From Propionibacteriaceae bacterium (GTDB lineage: Bacteria > Actinomycetota > Actinomycetes > Propionibacteriales > Propionibacteriaceae), in NCBI GenBank assembly GCA_009778535.1, contig WRJP01000029.1, forward strand, positions 1-15,592: a stretch of 15,592 nucleotides of DNA, given 5' to 3'. The translations under genes and the position numbers were made by a program. The notes below the pieces were generated by a model, which searched no databases, was not told the DNA's origin, and saw only the letters and a program-made list of their open reading frames with translations. Shown here one piece after another: positions 1 to 7,419 of this stretch (its first letter is position 1; each line of letters begins with the position of its first letter).

Positions 1-1
1 A

Positions 2-3000
2 GCCTTAGCAGGTATCTTTACGGCCAAAGGAGTGCTGACCTGGCTAACGACCTGGCTGGGACACCGCACCTCGGCAGCCGTCAAATCTCAGCTACGTACC
101 GAGATCGTAAATGCTCGACTAGCAAAACCGATTGACTCAGCTGAGACCACCGGCGGCTTGATCACCTTAGTGACGCAGGGTCTAGACGCACTCGATGGTT
201 ACTACGCCAAGTATCTGCCACAACTACTGTTGTCGGTCACAGTCCCGCTTATTATCGTGATCGCCGTCCTCACCACTGACCTTACTTCGACGATCATCAT
301 CTTCGTCACTGTGCCGTTGATTCCGGTGTTCATGATGTTGATAGGTTGGACGACCCGCGCCAGGACTGCGCGACGCTGGAAGATTCAGACCAGGTTGGCG
401 CACCATTTTTCTGACCTGGTGATGGGGCTACCAACCTTGCAAGTGTTTGGCCGCGCCAAAGCGCAAGCCAAGGGGTTGTTACAAACCGAAACAGCACACC
501 GAGGCGAAACCTTGGGTACGCTGCGCATCAGCTTCTTGTCTGCCATGGTCTTGGAATTGCTGGCATCGCTCTCGGTGGCGGTAGTAGCGGTGACCATCGC
601 CTTTCGGGTGGTAGCAGGCGACTTAGATTTACAAACCGCGCTATTTGTGCTGATCTTGGCTCCAGAGGCGTACCTACCACTGCGGCAGCTCGGTACCCAC
701 TTCCACGATTCCGCCGATGGAGTTGCGGCGGCAAATGCTGCGTTTGCGCTAATCGGGGACGACGCCGCAAGTGTGCCCCCGGTTGTTGAAGACAGCCCAG
801 CTAGCCAAAGCGCGGCACTACTTCAGGTAGCAGGACTTTCCCACACCTACCCCGATGCTGAAGCCCCGGCAGTGAGTGATTTTGATCTTGAGATTTCTGA
901 AGGTGAGATCGTGGCGCTGGCTGGATCAAGTGGAGCCGGTAAGACCACAGTCCTTAATGTGATCATGGGATTTTTGCGACCGGATGCTGGCTGCCTCCAA
1001 AGCCAGGGCCGTACCATCACTGATTTCAACCACTGGCGAACCCAGGTGGCATTCGTGGGACAGAACCCTGGAATGATTTCCGGCACTGTTGCCGACAATC
1101 TGCGATTGGGCTATCCAAAAACTACAGATTCGGCACTGCGAGCCGCCCTTGATGAAGCGGGCGCGCCCGAAATTACGTTGGATCACCTAGTCGAAACTGA
1201 CGGGGAAGGGGTATCAGCGGGAGAGCGCCGCCGCATCGCTACCGCTCGTGCCCTGCTAAAAGTGACGCTAGGACGCGCCAAGCTGCTAATCATGGATGAG
1301 CCGACTGCCGGACTGGATGCTGAATCGGAGGCGGTGTTGCTAGCAGCACTACGCCGGCTCAACGTAGCGGCACTGGTCATCTCACATCGTCCGAGCGTCT
1401 TAGAACTTGCAGACCGAGTCGTCCACCTTTCAGCTCCATCCCACGTGGCTACCCAGACTGAAAAACCCGGTGTCCCTGCGAGAGCTAGGACATCAATAGC
1501 AGCCAAACCTGCGGACGTGTCAGTTACGGAAACCCCTGACACCAGCAGCACTATTGATACTGACCGACCACTCATTTCGCGCATTCTCGCCGCAGTCACC
1601 AATTCCCGCAAGCGATTGGCGCTGGCTGTGCTGCTCTCAGTCACCGCCACTTTTGCGGCGATTGTGTTGCTGGGAGGTTCCAGTTGGTTGCTGGCCTTTG
1701 CCGCCACCATGCCGCCGATCATGTTCCTCAACGCTCCGGCCGTCGTGGTGCGTTTCTGTGCCATCTCACGCGGGCTTTTCCGCTACGGCGAGCGCCTGGC
1801 ATCCCACGATGTTGCCTTGCGGCTGCAATCGGCGCTGCGGATTCAGACGTATTCGTCGCTGTCGCGCACAACGCTGCTGGGACGTCGCCGCGGCGATTTG
1901 CTGTCGCGGGTGATAGCCGACGTTGAGGCTATTCAAGATTTGGTGGTGCGGGTTTGGATACCGTTCGCTTCTTCGACTCTAGTCATACTACTAACTTGCG
2001 GATTATTGGCGCTCGTTTCACCTTTGAGCGCACTAATCTTATTGGGGAGCGCCACGTTCGCGGGTTGGGTCGTACCGGTGTTAGCGCGACGTGCCAGCTT
2101 CACCGCAGACAGGTCCGCAGTTGGGACGCGAGGAGAGTTGGCAAACCAGGTACACGAAATGGCTCGGACGGGTGCTGATTTGGTGGCCTATGGAGCTGAC
2201 GTTGCGTTTATACAGACTTTCGAGCAAACAGATTTGGCGTTACGCAAGATCGAATCGCGTGCGACGTGGGTACGCGGGGTAGCTGAAGGTTTCCAGGTGA
2301 TTGCTGCGGGCGTGGGAGTGATTGGTGCGATCTGCGCCGCAGCTAGCCAGATCACGACCGCTGGACTGTGGACTCCGATACCCATCGGTTTCCAGTCGAT
2401 CTTCGCCGATCCAGGCATCGCGGAAGGTTGGCCTGGTATTGACAACGCAGCGTTCGCGTTGATTGCGCTGCTGGTGATCACGCCTTTGGCATTGCACGAG
2501 TCACTGAACTCGCTGGCTCGCGCTGCGCAAAACCTGACTAGGGCCCAAGTTGCCCTCAAACGCGTGGAAGCGGTGCTGGATGCTCCCAGCGTCGGGCAGG
2601 GCGATATTCCTACTAGCTTGGAAACTGAAGCTGCTCCGATGCTGCGTATCGAAGCGCTCGCCGCTGGCTGGCCAGATTCACAGCCCGTGGTGAAGAACCT
2701 TTCGTTGCGCATTGACGCCGGAGAACGGGTGGCGCTTACTGGTCGCAGCGGAATTGGAAAGACGACGGTCGCCGCCACGGTATTGGGGCTAATTGACCCG
2801 GTAGCTGGCGAGCTAGAAATCATCGGCCGCCCGGGCTATCTAGCGCAAGATGCCCACATCTTCGATACGTCAGTGACTGAAAACGTCCGGATTGGGAATC
2901 GAGATGCCAGCGATGAAGCTATTTCGCAAGCGCTGATTCGGGCCGGGCTGGGTTACTTGGATCCGATGCGCATCGTCGGAGAGGCTGGCGCTGCACTGTC

Positions 3001-3214
3001 GGGTGGGGAAGTGCGTAGGTTGGCGATGGCTCGGCTACTGGTCGGGCAGTATCAGGTCTTGATCTTGGATGAACCCACCGAACACTTAGATTTGCTTACC
3101 GCCAGTGCGTTGCTTGACGACATCTGGGAAATCACCAAAGACCTACCTCTGCTAGTCATCTCCCATGATTTGGAAGTCCTGGCTCGCTGTGACCGCGTCA
3201 TTAGACTCGACTAG
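2..3214 (+). CDS. cydDC: Fused CydDC thiol ABC exporter, 5'-truncated by the window edge
   Basis: A single polypeptide carries two ABC exporter half-units, CydD then CydC. This family exports glutathione or cysteine to the outside of the membrane and is needed to assemble cytochrome bd oxidase. The reading frame is open to the left edge, and its first residues already match the middle of the CydD membrane domain. The GTG at 32 is therefore internal and the true start lies upstream; roughly 70-90 residues are probably missing. CydD half: membrane segments, Walker A GSSGAGKTT (nt 923-949), a modified signature VSAGERRR (1211-1234) and Walker B LLIMDEP with Glu at 1298. CydC half (from about nt 1560): membrane segments, Walker A GRSGIGKTT (2741-2767), signature LSGGE (2996-3010), Walker B LILDEP with Glu at 3071, and H-loop VISHD. 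A hydrophilic stretch near nt 2345-2443 makes the CydC membrane loop longer than usual. Fused CydDC proteins are known in Actinobacteria. The cydAB genes may lie upstream, outside the window. Confidence 0.93.
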   Translation, partial: ALAGIFTAKGVLTWLTTWLGHRTSAAVKSQLRTEIVNARLAKPIDSAETTGGLITLVTQGLDALDGYYAKYLPQLLLSVTVPLIIVIAVLTTDLTSTIIIFVTVPLIPVFMMLIGWTTRARTARRWKIQTRLAHHFSDLVMGLPTLQVFGRAKAQAKGLLQTETAHRGETLGTLRISFLSAMVLELLASLSVAVVAVTIAFRVVAGDLDLQTALFVLILAPEAYLPLRQLGTHFHDSADGVAAANAAFALIGDDAASVPPVVEDSPASQSAALLQVAGLSHTYPDAEAPAVSDFDLEISEGEIVALAGSSGAGKTTVLNVIMGFLRPDAGCLQSQGRTITDFNHWRTQVAFVGQNPGMISGTVADNLRLGYPKTTDSALRAALDEAGAPEITLDHLVETDGEGVSAGERRRIATARALLKVTLGRAKLLIMDEPTAGLDAESEAVLLAALRRLNVAALVISHRPSVLELADRVVHLSAPSHVATQTEKPGVPARARTSIAAKPADVSVTETPDTSSTIDTDRPLISRILAAVTNSRKRLALAVLLSVTATFAAIVLLGGSSWLLAFAATMPPIMFLNAPAVVVRFCAISRGLFRYGERLASHDVALRLQSALRIQTYSSLSRTTLLGRRRGDLLSRVIADVEAIQDLVVRVWIPFASSTLVILLTCGLLALVSPLSALILLGSATFAGWVVPVLARRASFTADRSAVGTRGELANQVHEMARTGADLVAYGADVAFIQTFEQTDLALRKIESRATWVRGVAEGFQVIAAGVGVIGAICAAASQITTAGLWTPIPIGFQSIFADPGIAEGWPGIDNAAFALIALLVITPLALHESLNSLARAAQNLTRAQVALKRVEAVLDAPSVGQGDIPTSLETEAAPMLRIEALAAGWPDSQPVVKNLSLRIDAGERVALTGRSGIGKTTVAATVLGLIDPVAGELEIIGRPGYLAQDAHIFDTSVTENVRIGNRDASDEAISQALIRAGLGYLDPMRIVGEAGAALSGGEVRRLAMARLLVGQYQVLILDEPTEHLDLLTASALLDDIWEITKDLPLLVISHDLEVLARCDRVIRLD

Positions 3215-3235
3215 ACCAGTCCAAACTTGGAGAAA

Positions 3236-3257
3236 TAGGTTTCCTTAAGGTAACCTA
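3236..3257. promoter_or_regulatory. 22-bp near-perfect palindrome, candidate operator
   Basis: The outer arms are TAGGTT and AACCTA and the core is CCTTAAGG. Twenty of 22 positions obey two-fold symmetry; only the pair 3242/3251 breaks it. It lies 22 bp after the cydDC stop and 28 bp before the next gene, where a promoter would be expected. No T-run follows and the central loop would be only TTAA, so a protein-binding site is likelier than a terminator. The AGGTT and AACCT half-sites resemble those of DtxR/IdeR boxes, but they are spaced more widely than in the 19-bp consensus. The regulator is unknown. Confidence 0.5.
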
Positions 3258-3284
3258 AGAAAGACTTGAATATTTCTTAAGCAA

Positions 3285-4310
3285 GTGAAGGTTATGGCAG
3301 CACCGCAACGAGCATTCGACACGGCATCCGAAACGTGTGAGAGACCACGTCGCGCCCAGTTAACCTTCACCTCGTTTCTTTCGAGTTCGCTTACAAACAT
3401 TGCTGAGACATTCCGTTCTGAAACTCCGCGTCGCGCCACACAGTCAAAACTGCAAAAACCAGTGCTGCGCATCGGTTTACTCACTTGTGTTGGGGTCAGT
3501 GTTGCCGCGTTGGCGGCGTTCGCCGTTCCCGCTCCTGTCACTACTGAACTAACTCCTGGAGCAGCTTTTATCGGTATCGCGGTGCCTGAAGTGCATCCGC
3601 TCACAACTGGGACGATTTCAGATTCGGTACCAAAGAAGGTCGCTGCTTCACTAGTTTCACAGACCACGGTATTTGCCAACGCCTCTTTGACGGTCAGATC
3701 AAAGCCTGATCAGGAATCAAAATCTCTGGGTACGGTGACATTTGGACAAGAGATCGTCGCTATGGCCGAAACCTCTGGAAACTATCGTCTCGTAGAAGCT
3801 AATGGCATCAATGGCTGGGTATTGACAAAAGAACTAGTCGGAGAAAATGAGAAACCCAAGGTAAATGCGAAGCCCAAGGTAAGCGAGAAACCCAAGGTAA
3901 ACGAGAAACCCAAAGCAAATGAGAAAACCCCGGCAAAGGTCTCGGTAGCGCCTTGCAGCCGCGGTACGAAAGTCGAAGCGAAACTGCGTCCGGGCACTAT
4001 CAAGATTTATCGCTCGGTTTGCTCGCTGTTCCCCGGCGTCAAAAGCTACGGCGGTTGGCGCGCTGGCGGCAGAGATTTCCACAAAAACGGCCGCGCCCTT
4101 GACATCATGCTTACCCCATACAAAGACTCAAAGATGGGTTGGCAGATCGCAAAATACCTGACCCAGCATGCTAGCGAATTCAATGTCGATCACGTCATTT
4201 TTGAGCAGCAGATTTGGACGCCGAGCAGCAAGACTTGGAAGAAAATGGCAAACCGCGGAAGTATCACGGCCAACCATTTCGATCACGTTCACGTTGCAAT
4301 CAAAGCCTGA
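3285..4310 (+). CDS. Membrane-anchored SH3 protein with C-terminal peptidase-like wall domain
   Basis: A predicted envelope protein of 341 residues that probably binds or processes peptidoglycan outside the cell. Order of parts: a basic, hydrophilic N-terminal tail (1-58); one hydrophobic segment (about 60-82); a bacterial SH3 domain (about 126-186, with LTVRSKPD and GWVLTKELV); a lysine/proline linker made of four six-residue repeats (189-212); and a C-terminal domain (about 222-341). That last domain has SYGGWR, HKNGRALDIM and NHFDHVHV, typical of the ARB_07466-like domain related to M15/VanY peptidases. His266, Asp273 and His331/334/336 could form a metal or catalytic site, but activity is not proven. 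Two cysteines (224, 246) could form a disulfide. The start is uncertain: GTG at 3285 and ATG at 3294 are both possible and neither has a clear ribosome site. The gene follows cydDC in the same direction, but the palindrome between them suggests its own control. Confidence 0.8.
   Translation: MKVMAAPQRAFDTASETCERPRRAQLTFTSFLSSSLTNIAETFRSETPRRATQSKLQKPVLRIGLLTCVGVSVAALAAFAVPAPVTTELTPGAAFIGIAVPEVHPLTTGTISDSVPKKVAASLVSQTTVFANASLTVRSKPDQESKSLGTVTFGQEIVAMAETSGNYRLVEANGINGWVLTKELVGENEKPKVNAKPKVSEKPKVNEKPKANEKTPAKVSVAPCSRGTKVEAKLRPGTIKIYRSVCSLFPGVKSYGGWRAGGRDFHKNGRALDIMLTPYKDSKMGWQIAKYLTQHASEFNVDHVIFEQQIWTPSSKTWKKMANRGSITANHFDHVHVAIKA
3849..3920 (+). repeat. Four tandem 18-bp repeats coding a Lys/Pro linker
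   Basis: Four in-frame copies of an 18-bp unit, such as gagaaacccaaggtaaat, occupy 3849-3866, 3867-3884, 3885-3902 and 3903-3920, and a partial copy (gagaaa) follows. They encode EKPKVN, AKPKVS, EKPKVN and EKPKAN. The unit is a multiple of three, so copy-number change would lengthen or shorten the linker between the SH3 domain and the C-terminal domain without breaking the frame. Lys/Pro-rich linkers of this kind commonly cross or bind the cell wall. Confidence 0.9.
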
Positions 4311-4403
4311 CTACGACCAGTAGTATCTTGGCGGATTTCCCTATGGACTCATGTCAAATTGCCCGTTTGGTTTGATTTCGCCCCTTAATGCTGCAACAGT
4401 AAA

Positions 4404-4416
4404 TACACTTGTCCCA
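4404..4416 (+). promoter_or_regulatory. Candidate -10 element for a leaderless pgi transcript
   Basis: TACACT at 4404-4409 fits the actinobacterial -10 pattern TANNNT. Six bases separate it from the A of the pgi ATG at 4416, which puts transcription start on the start codon itself. No Shine-Dalgarno sequence precedes the ATG, in agreement with a leaderless mRNA. No convincing -35 was found at the usual distance. Confidence 0.4.
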
Positions 4417-6083
4417 TGACTTTGATCGATGCTACCCAGACTTCCGCCTGGGAAAAACTGTCCCAAATCGCCAAAACTTTCCAACCAGATCTTGCTGCTT
4501 GGTTTGAATCCGATCCTAACCGCTGCGAACGACTAACATTCCAAGCTGCCGAGTTGCACGTTGATCTGTCCAAGAATCTCATTACGCCCGAAGTGGAAGC
4601 GGCCTTAATCGAGCTAGGCAAGACAGTCGAGTTGGAAGCCAAACGCGATGCCATGTTTGCAGGCGAAAAGATCAATACGACCGAGAATCGCGCAGTGTTG
4701 CATACCGCCCTACGTCGTCCGAACAAAGACACTCTGCGCGTAGACGGATCAGATGTTATTCCTGCTGTTCACGAAGTTTTGGGGCAGGTCTACGATTTCG
4801 CAGAAAAAGTTCGGGATGGACGCTGGGTGGGTGTCACTGGCAAACCAATTGAAACAGTTGTGAACATTGGCATCGGCGGGTCTGATCTGGGGCCGGCCAT
4901 GGTCTACGAAGCCCTGAAACCCTATGTGAAACCAGGTTTGGAGTGCCGTTTCATATCCAACATCGACCCGACCGATGTCGCGCAAAAAACTGCCTACCTG
5001 AATCCGGAGACGACGTTGTTCATCATCGTCTCGAAAACCTTCACAACGCTGGAAACTTTAACGAACGCCCGGTTGGCACGTGACTGGCTGCTGCGAAAGC
5101 TGAAGGAACAAGGTGCCCCAAGCGGAACTGACGCTATCAAGGCACACTTCGTGGCTGTTTCCACAGCTTTGGAGAAAGTCGCAGATTTTGGGATTGATAC
5201 CGCAAATACCTTTGGTTTTTGGGATTGGGTTGGTGGCCGCTACTCGGTTAGTTCAGCGGTGGGCACCATTTTGGCGGTTGCGCTAGGCAAGGAAAACTTT
5301 GCGGACTTCCTGAACGGTCTAAATGCGGTAGACACGCACTTTGCCACTACCCCGTTGGAACGCAATGTCCCGGCGTTGATGGGGTTGTTGAACGTTTGGT
5401 ATGTCAACTTCATGAAAGCTACCTCCCATGCCGTCTTGCCATACGCCCAGAGTTTGCACCGTTTCGCCGCGTATCTACAACAACTCACAATGGAATCAAA
5501 TGGCAAGGGCGTGCGGTTGGACGGAAGTCCGGCAACCAGCGCTACTGGAGAAGTGTTTTGGGGAGAGCCCGGTACGAACGGCCAACATGCGTTCTATCAA
5601 CTCATTCACCAAGGAACCCAACTCATTCCTGCTGATTTCATAGCTGTCGCTAATCCAGCGTATGCGTTGCAGGATGGAACGACTGACGTGCATTCGCTTT
5701 TCTTGTCGAATTTCTTCGCTCAGACAAAAGCGTTGGCCTTCGGAAAGAGTGAGGCGCAAGTGCGAGCTGAAGGCACACCGGAAGCTATCGTTCCAGCGAG
5801 AGTTTTCGCTGGCAATAAGCCGACGACTTCGATTATGGCTCCCGCACTCACCCCGAGCGTCGTCGGGCAACTCATTGCGCTCTATGAGCACATCACCTTC
5901 ACCCAAGGGGTAGTTTGGGGAATCAACTCATTCGATCAGTGGGGAGTGGAGTTAGGCAAAGAGCTGGCCATTCAAATTGCCGGAGCAGTTTGCGGAGATG
6001 AACAAATTCTTGCAGCCCAAGACCAATCCACAAAGGCTTTGATCAGTTACTACCTCGCAAATCGCATTCCTTCCGTCGACTAG
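4416..6083 (+). CDS. pgi: Glucose-6-phosphate isomerase
   Basis: Cytoplasmic enzyme that interconverts glucose 6-phosphate and fructose 6-phosphate in glycolysis and gluconeogenesis. The 555 residues match the length of the long bacterial Pgi form, and the whole family pattern is present. The sugar-phosphate loop region is IGIGGSDLGP (151-160) and SKTFTTLET (206-214). Signature 1 is DWVGGRYSVSSAVG (270-283) and signature 2 is GVVWGINSFDQWGVELGK (498-515). The expected catalytic residues are Glu360 (in MESNGKG), His391 (in TNGQHAF) and Lys515. No truncation or frameshift is seen. The ATG at 4416 has no ribosome site, but a -10 element directly upstream suggests leaderless expression. The gene stands alone; its 3' end meets the convergent arsR-type gene only 13 bp away, with no obvious terminator between them. 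Confidence 0.98.
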   Translation: MTLIDATQTSAWEKLSQIAKTFQPDLAAWFESDPNRCERLTFQAAELHVDLSKNLITPEVEAALIELGKTVELEAKRDAMFAGEKINTTENRAVLHTALRRPNKDTLRVDGSDVIPAVHEVLGQVYDFAEKVRDGRWVGVTGKPIETVVNIGIGGSDLGPAMVYEALKPYVKPGLECRFISNIDPTDVAQKTAYLNPETTLFIIVSKTFTTLETLTNARLARDWLLRKLKEQGAPSGTDAIKAHFVAVSTALEKVADFGIDTANTFGFWDWVGGRYSVSSAVGTILAVALGKENFADFLNGLNAVDTHFATTPLERNVPALMGLLNVWYVNFMKATSHAVLPYAQSLHRFAAYLQQLTMESNGKGVRLDGSPATSATGEVFWGEPGTNGQHAFYQLIHQGTQLIPADFIAVANPAYALQDGTTDVHSLFLSNFFAQTKALAFGKSEAQVRAEGTPEAIVPARVFAGNKPTTSIMAPALTPSVVGQLIALYEHITFTQGVVWGINSFDQWGVELGKELAIQIAGAVCGDEQILAAQDQSTKALISYYLANRIPSVD

Positions 6084-6096
6084 ACTCCTGCTCGGG

Positions 6097-6462
6097 CTAG
6101 TTACGGCTGCGCAGGTCTTCGTGGTGATCGATTGCCTGTCCTACTAGCGATACTACATGAGGGTCGTCAACGGTGTAGACCTGACGTTTTCCATCACGAT
6201 GCGCGCTGACCAGACCGGCGAGCCGCATCTTTGCCAAGTGCTGACTGACGAGCGGTCCACTAACTCCAAGCGTCTGGGCGAGCGTGGATACATCGCATTC
6301 TTGGTGCGACAGCAGCCAAAGCATGTGCAGCCGCTGCGGCGAAGCCAGCATGGCAAACGTGTCCGCTGCCTCAGCAAGCACCATCGCGTCCGGGACTGTC
6401 GCGGCGCGTGCAGCTTGCTGCTGAGCTGGGGTTGGTTGGGTTTGGGACACTGGCCACCTCAT
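6097..6462 (-). CDS. ArsR/SmtB-family metal-sensing repressor
   Basis: A winged-helix repressor of 121 residues. The DNA-binding part is DVSTLAQTLGVSGPLVSQHLAKMRLAGLVSAHRDGKRQVYTV (about 57-98; recognition helix near SGPLVSQHL). The C-terminal helix holds Asp100, His102, His113 and Asp116, spaced D-x-H-x10-H-x2-D. This reproduces the alpha-5 site of SmtB (D104, H106, H117, E120), CzrA and NmtR, which binds Zn, Co or Ni between subunits. The alpha-3 cysteine pair of ArsR/CadC sensors is absent; the only cysteine is Cys56. A metal-released repressor is therefore inferred. It is transcribed away from the VIT-type transporter at 6585, so that gene and itself are the likely targets. Start: ATG at 6462 is used, but GTG at 6450 is preceded by AGGTGG and could be the real start, giving 117 residues. 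The metal is not identified. Confidence 0.9.
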   Translation of the reverse strand: MRWPVSQTQPTPAQQQAARAATVPDAMVLAEAADTFAMLASPQRLHMLWLLSHQECDVSTLAQTLGVSGPLVSQHLAKMRLAGLVSAHRDGKRQVYTVDDPHVVSLVGQAIDHHEDLRSRN

Positions 6463-6488
6463 CTCGCCCGAACTTGTGTAAAAGATCA

Positions 6489-6519
6489 GTTCATATTAGC
6501 ATCAAGTAATCATATAAAC
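6489..6519. promoter_or_regulatory. Inverted repeat overlapping divergent promoters, likely repressor operator
   Basis: GTTCATAT (6489-6496) and ATATAAAC (6512-6519) form inverted arms matching at 7 of 8 positions around a 15-base centre. Candidate promoter parts coincide with it. For the transporter, TTCATA (6490-6495) and TATAAA (6513-6518) are 17 bases apart. For the repressor, TAATAT is read on the minus strand at 6498-6493. AT-rich imperfect palindromes are typical ArsR/SmtB operators, and a protein bound here would block both genes. Confidence 0.5.
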
Positions 6520-6584
6520 AGATGCGCAACCGTCTATAGGAAGCCAACTGCTTCAGTCGTAGACGGAGAAACGAGAATCAGAAA

Positions 6585-7331
6585 ATGAACACTGGTGAGA
6601 ATGTTGGCGCCGAAGTTGACGCCCCCACGCATCCGGCAGCTTCCGAACAGTCTGCACACAACAGTAGGCGACTTAACTGGCTGCGCGCCGGAGTTCTTGG
6701 AGCAAACGACGGCATAGTCGCCGTCTCTGGCCTCGTGATAGGCGTAGCTGCCTCGGGCGCGGGACAGTCGGCGCTCTTGACGGCCGGATTAGCTGGTTTG
6801 GCAGCAGGAGCATTGTCTATGGCCGTCGGCGAATATGTGTCCGTGTCGACCCAGCGCGATACCGAGTCCGCACTTATTTCAAAAGAACAGTACGAGCTTA
6901 GTAATTTCCCTGTTGCTGAACTTGAGGAATTGGCTGGGTTCTACCAAGCGAAAGGTCTGACTCCCGAATTGGCGCACACGGTAGCCGAACAACTGACCGC
7001 CCACGATGCGCTTGCTGCTCATGCCGAGGTCGAACTCAAGATCGACCATGAAGAACTCACAAACCCCTGGCATGCCGCTGTAGCCTCGTTGGGCGCGTTT
7101 ATTTCGGGGTCGCTGCTGCCGTTGTTGACGATTCTGTTGGTTACTGGTCCGGCTCGCATTCCGCTGACCGTTGTAGCAGCAGGGCTGGCTTTGGCATTAA
7201 CTGGCTGGATCAGCGCCCGCCTTGGCTACGCTAAACCACATGTGGCCATCATGCGCAATGTTATTGGCGGTCTGCTCGCAATGATCGTCACCTACGCCAT
7301 CGGCACACTGGTTGGAACCCACATCGGCTAA
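6585..7331 (+). CDS. VIT1/CCC1-family iron/manganese transporter
   Basis: An integral membrane protein of 248 residues. The family moves Fe2+ or Mn2+ out of the cytoplasm using the proton gradient. The first membrane helix holds the family hallmark GANDGIVAVSG (39-49, with Asp42), and the second ends in SMAVGEYVSVSTQRD (78-92, with Met79). An acidic, Glu-rich cytoplasmic helical region follows (about 94-158), where family members bind metal before transport. Three further hydrophobic helices lie at about 163-187, 190-210 and 221-245. The first 28 residues are hydrophilic and not conserved in pattern. The start at ATG 6585 has only a weak upstream GAG as ribosome site. The gene is divergent from the metal-sensing ArsR/SmtB repressor, which argues for metal-induced expression and a role in metal detoxification. 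Fe versus Mn cannot be decided from sequence. Confidence 0.92.
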   Translation: MNTGENVGAEVDAPTHPAASEQSAHNSRRLNWLRAGVLGANDGIVAVSGLVIGVAASGAGQSALLTAGLAGLAAGALSMAVGEYVSVSTQRDTESALISKEQYELSNFPVAELEELAGFYQAKGLTPELAHTVAEQLTAHDALAAHAEVELKIDHEELTNPWHAAVASLGAFISGSLLPLLTILLVTGPARIPLTVVAAGLALALTGWISARLGYAKPHVAIMRNVIGGLLAMIVTYAIGTLVGTHIG

Positions 7332-7419
7332 CCGAGTGTAGGTGACCCCTGCTATCCTGGGTACTAGAGTTTGCATGAACTATTCGAGTTGCAACCCTTG
7401 GACTGGAAGACGATCTATT

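Noticed and set aside
32..34. GTG as the start of the first gene
   Set aside because: The frame is open upstream to the window edge and the conserved CydD membrane domain has already begun, so this codon is internal.
1183..1764. Long minus-strand open frame inside cydDC (193 residues)
   Set aside because: It is the antisense of a conserved ABC ATPase region; the Ser/Ala/Thr-rich product has no domain and reflects codon bias. The same holds for 2188-2823.
3236..3257. Palindrome read as a rho-independent terminator of cydDC
   Set aside because: The loop would be TTAA, a T-T mismatch interrupts the stem and no T-run follows.
3215..3284. c-di-AMP (ydaO) riboswitch upstream of a wall protein
   Set aside because: Such riboswitches precede actinobacterial wall-hydrolase genes, but the 70-bp space is too short and the conserved elements are not seen.
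3245..3679. Minus-strand open frame across the start of the SH3 protein gene
   Set aside because: No family motifs or ribosome site; the plus strand carries a clear domain protein.
6157..6588. Plus-strand open frame opposite the repressor gene (143 residues)
   Set aside because: The minus strand encodes a complete ArsR/SmtB protein with intact HTH and metal site; the plus frame has no recognisable domain.
7342..7419. N-terminal extension of the protease from GTG 7342
   Set aside because: It would place 26 hydrophilic residues before a textbook signal peptide; the ATG at 7420 with upstream GGAAG is better.
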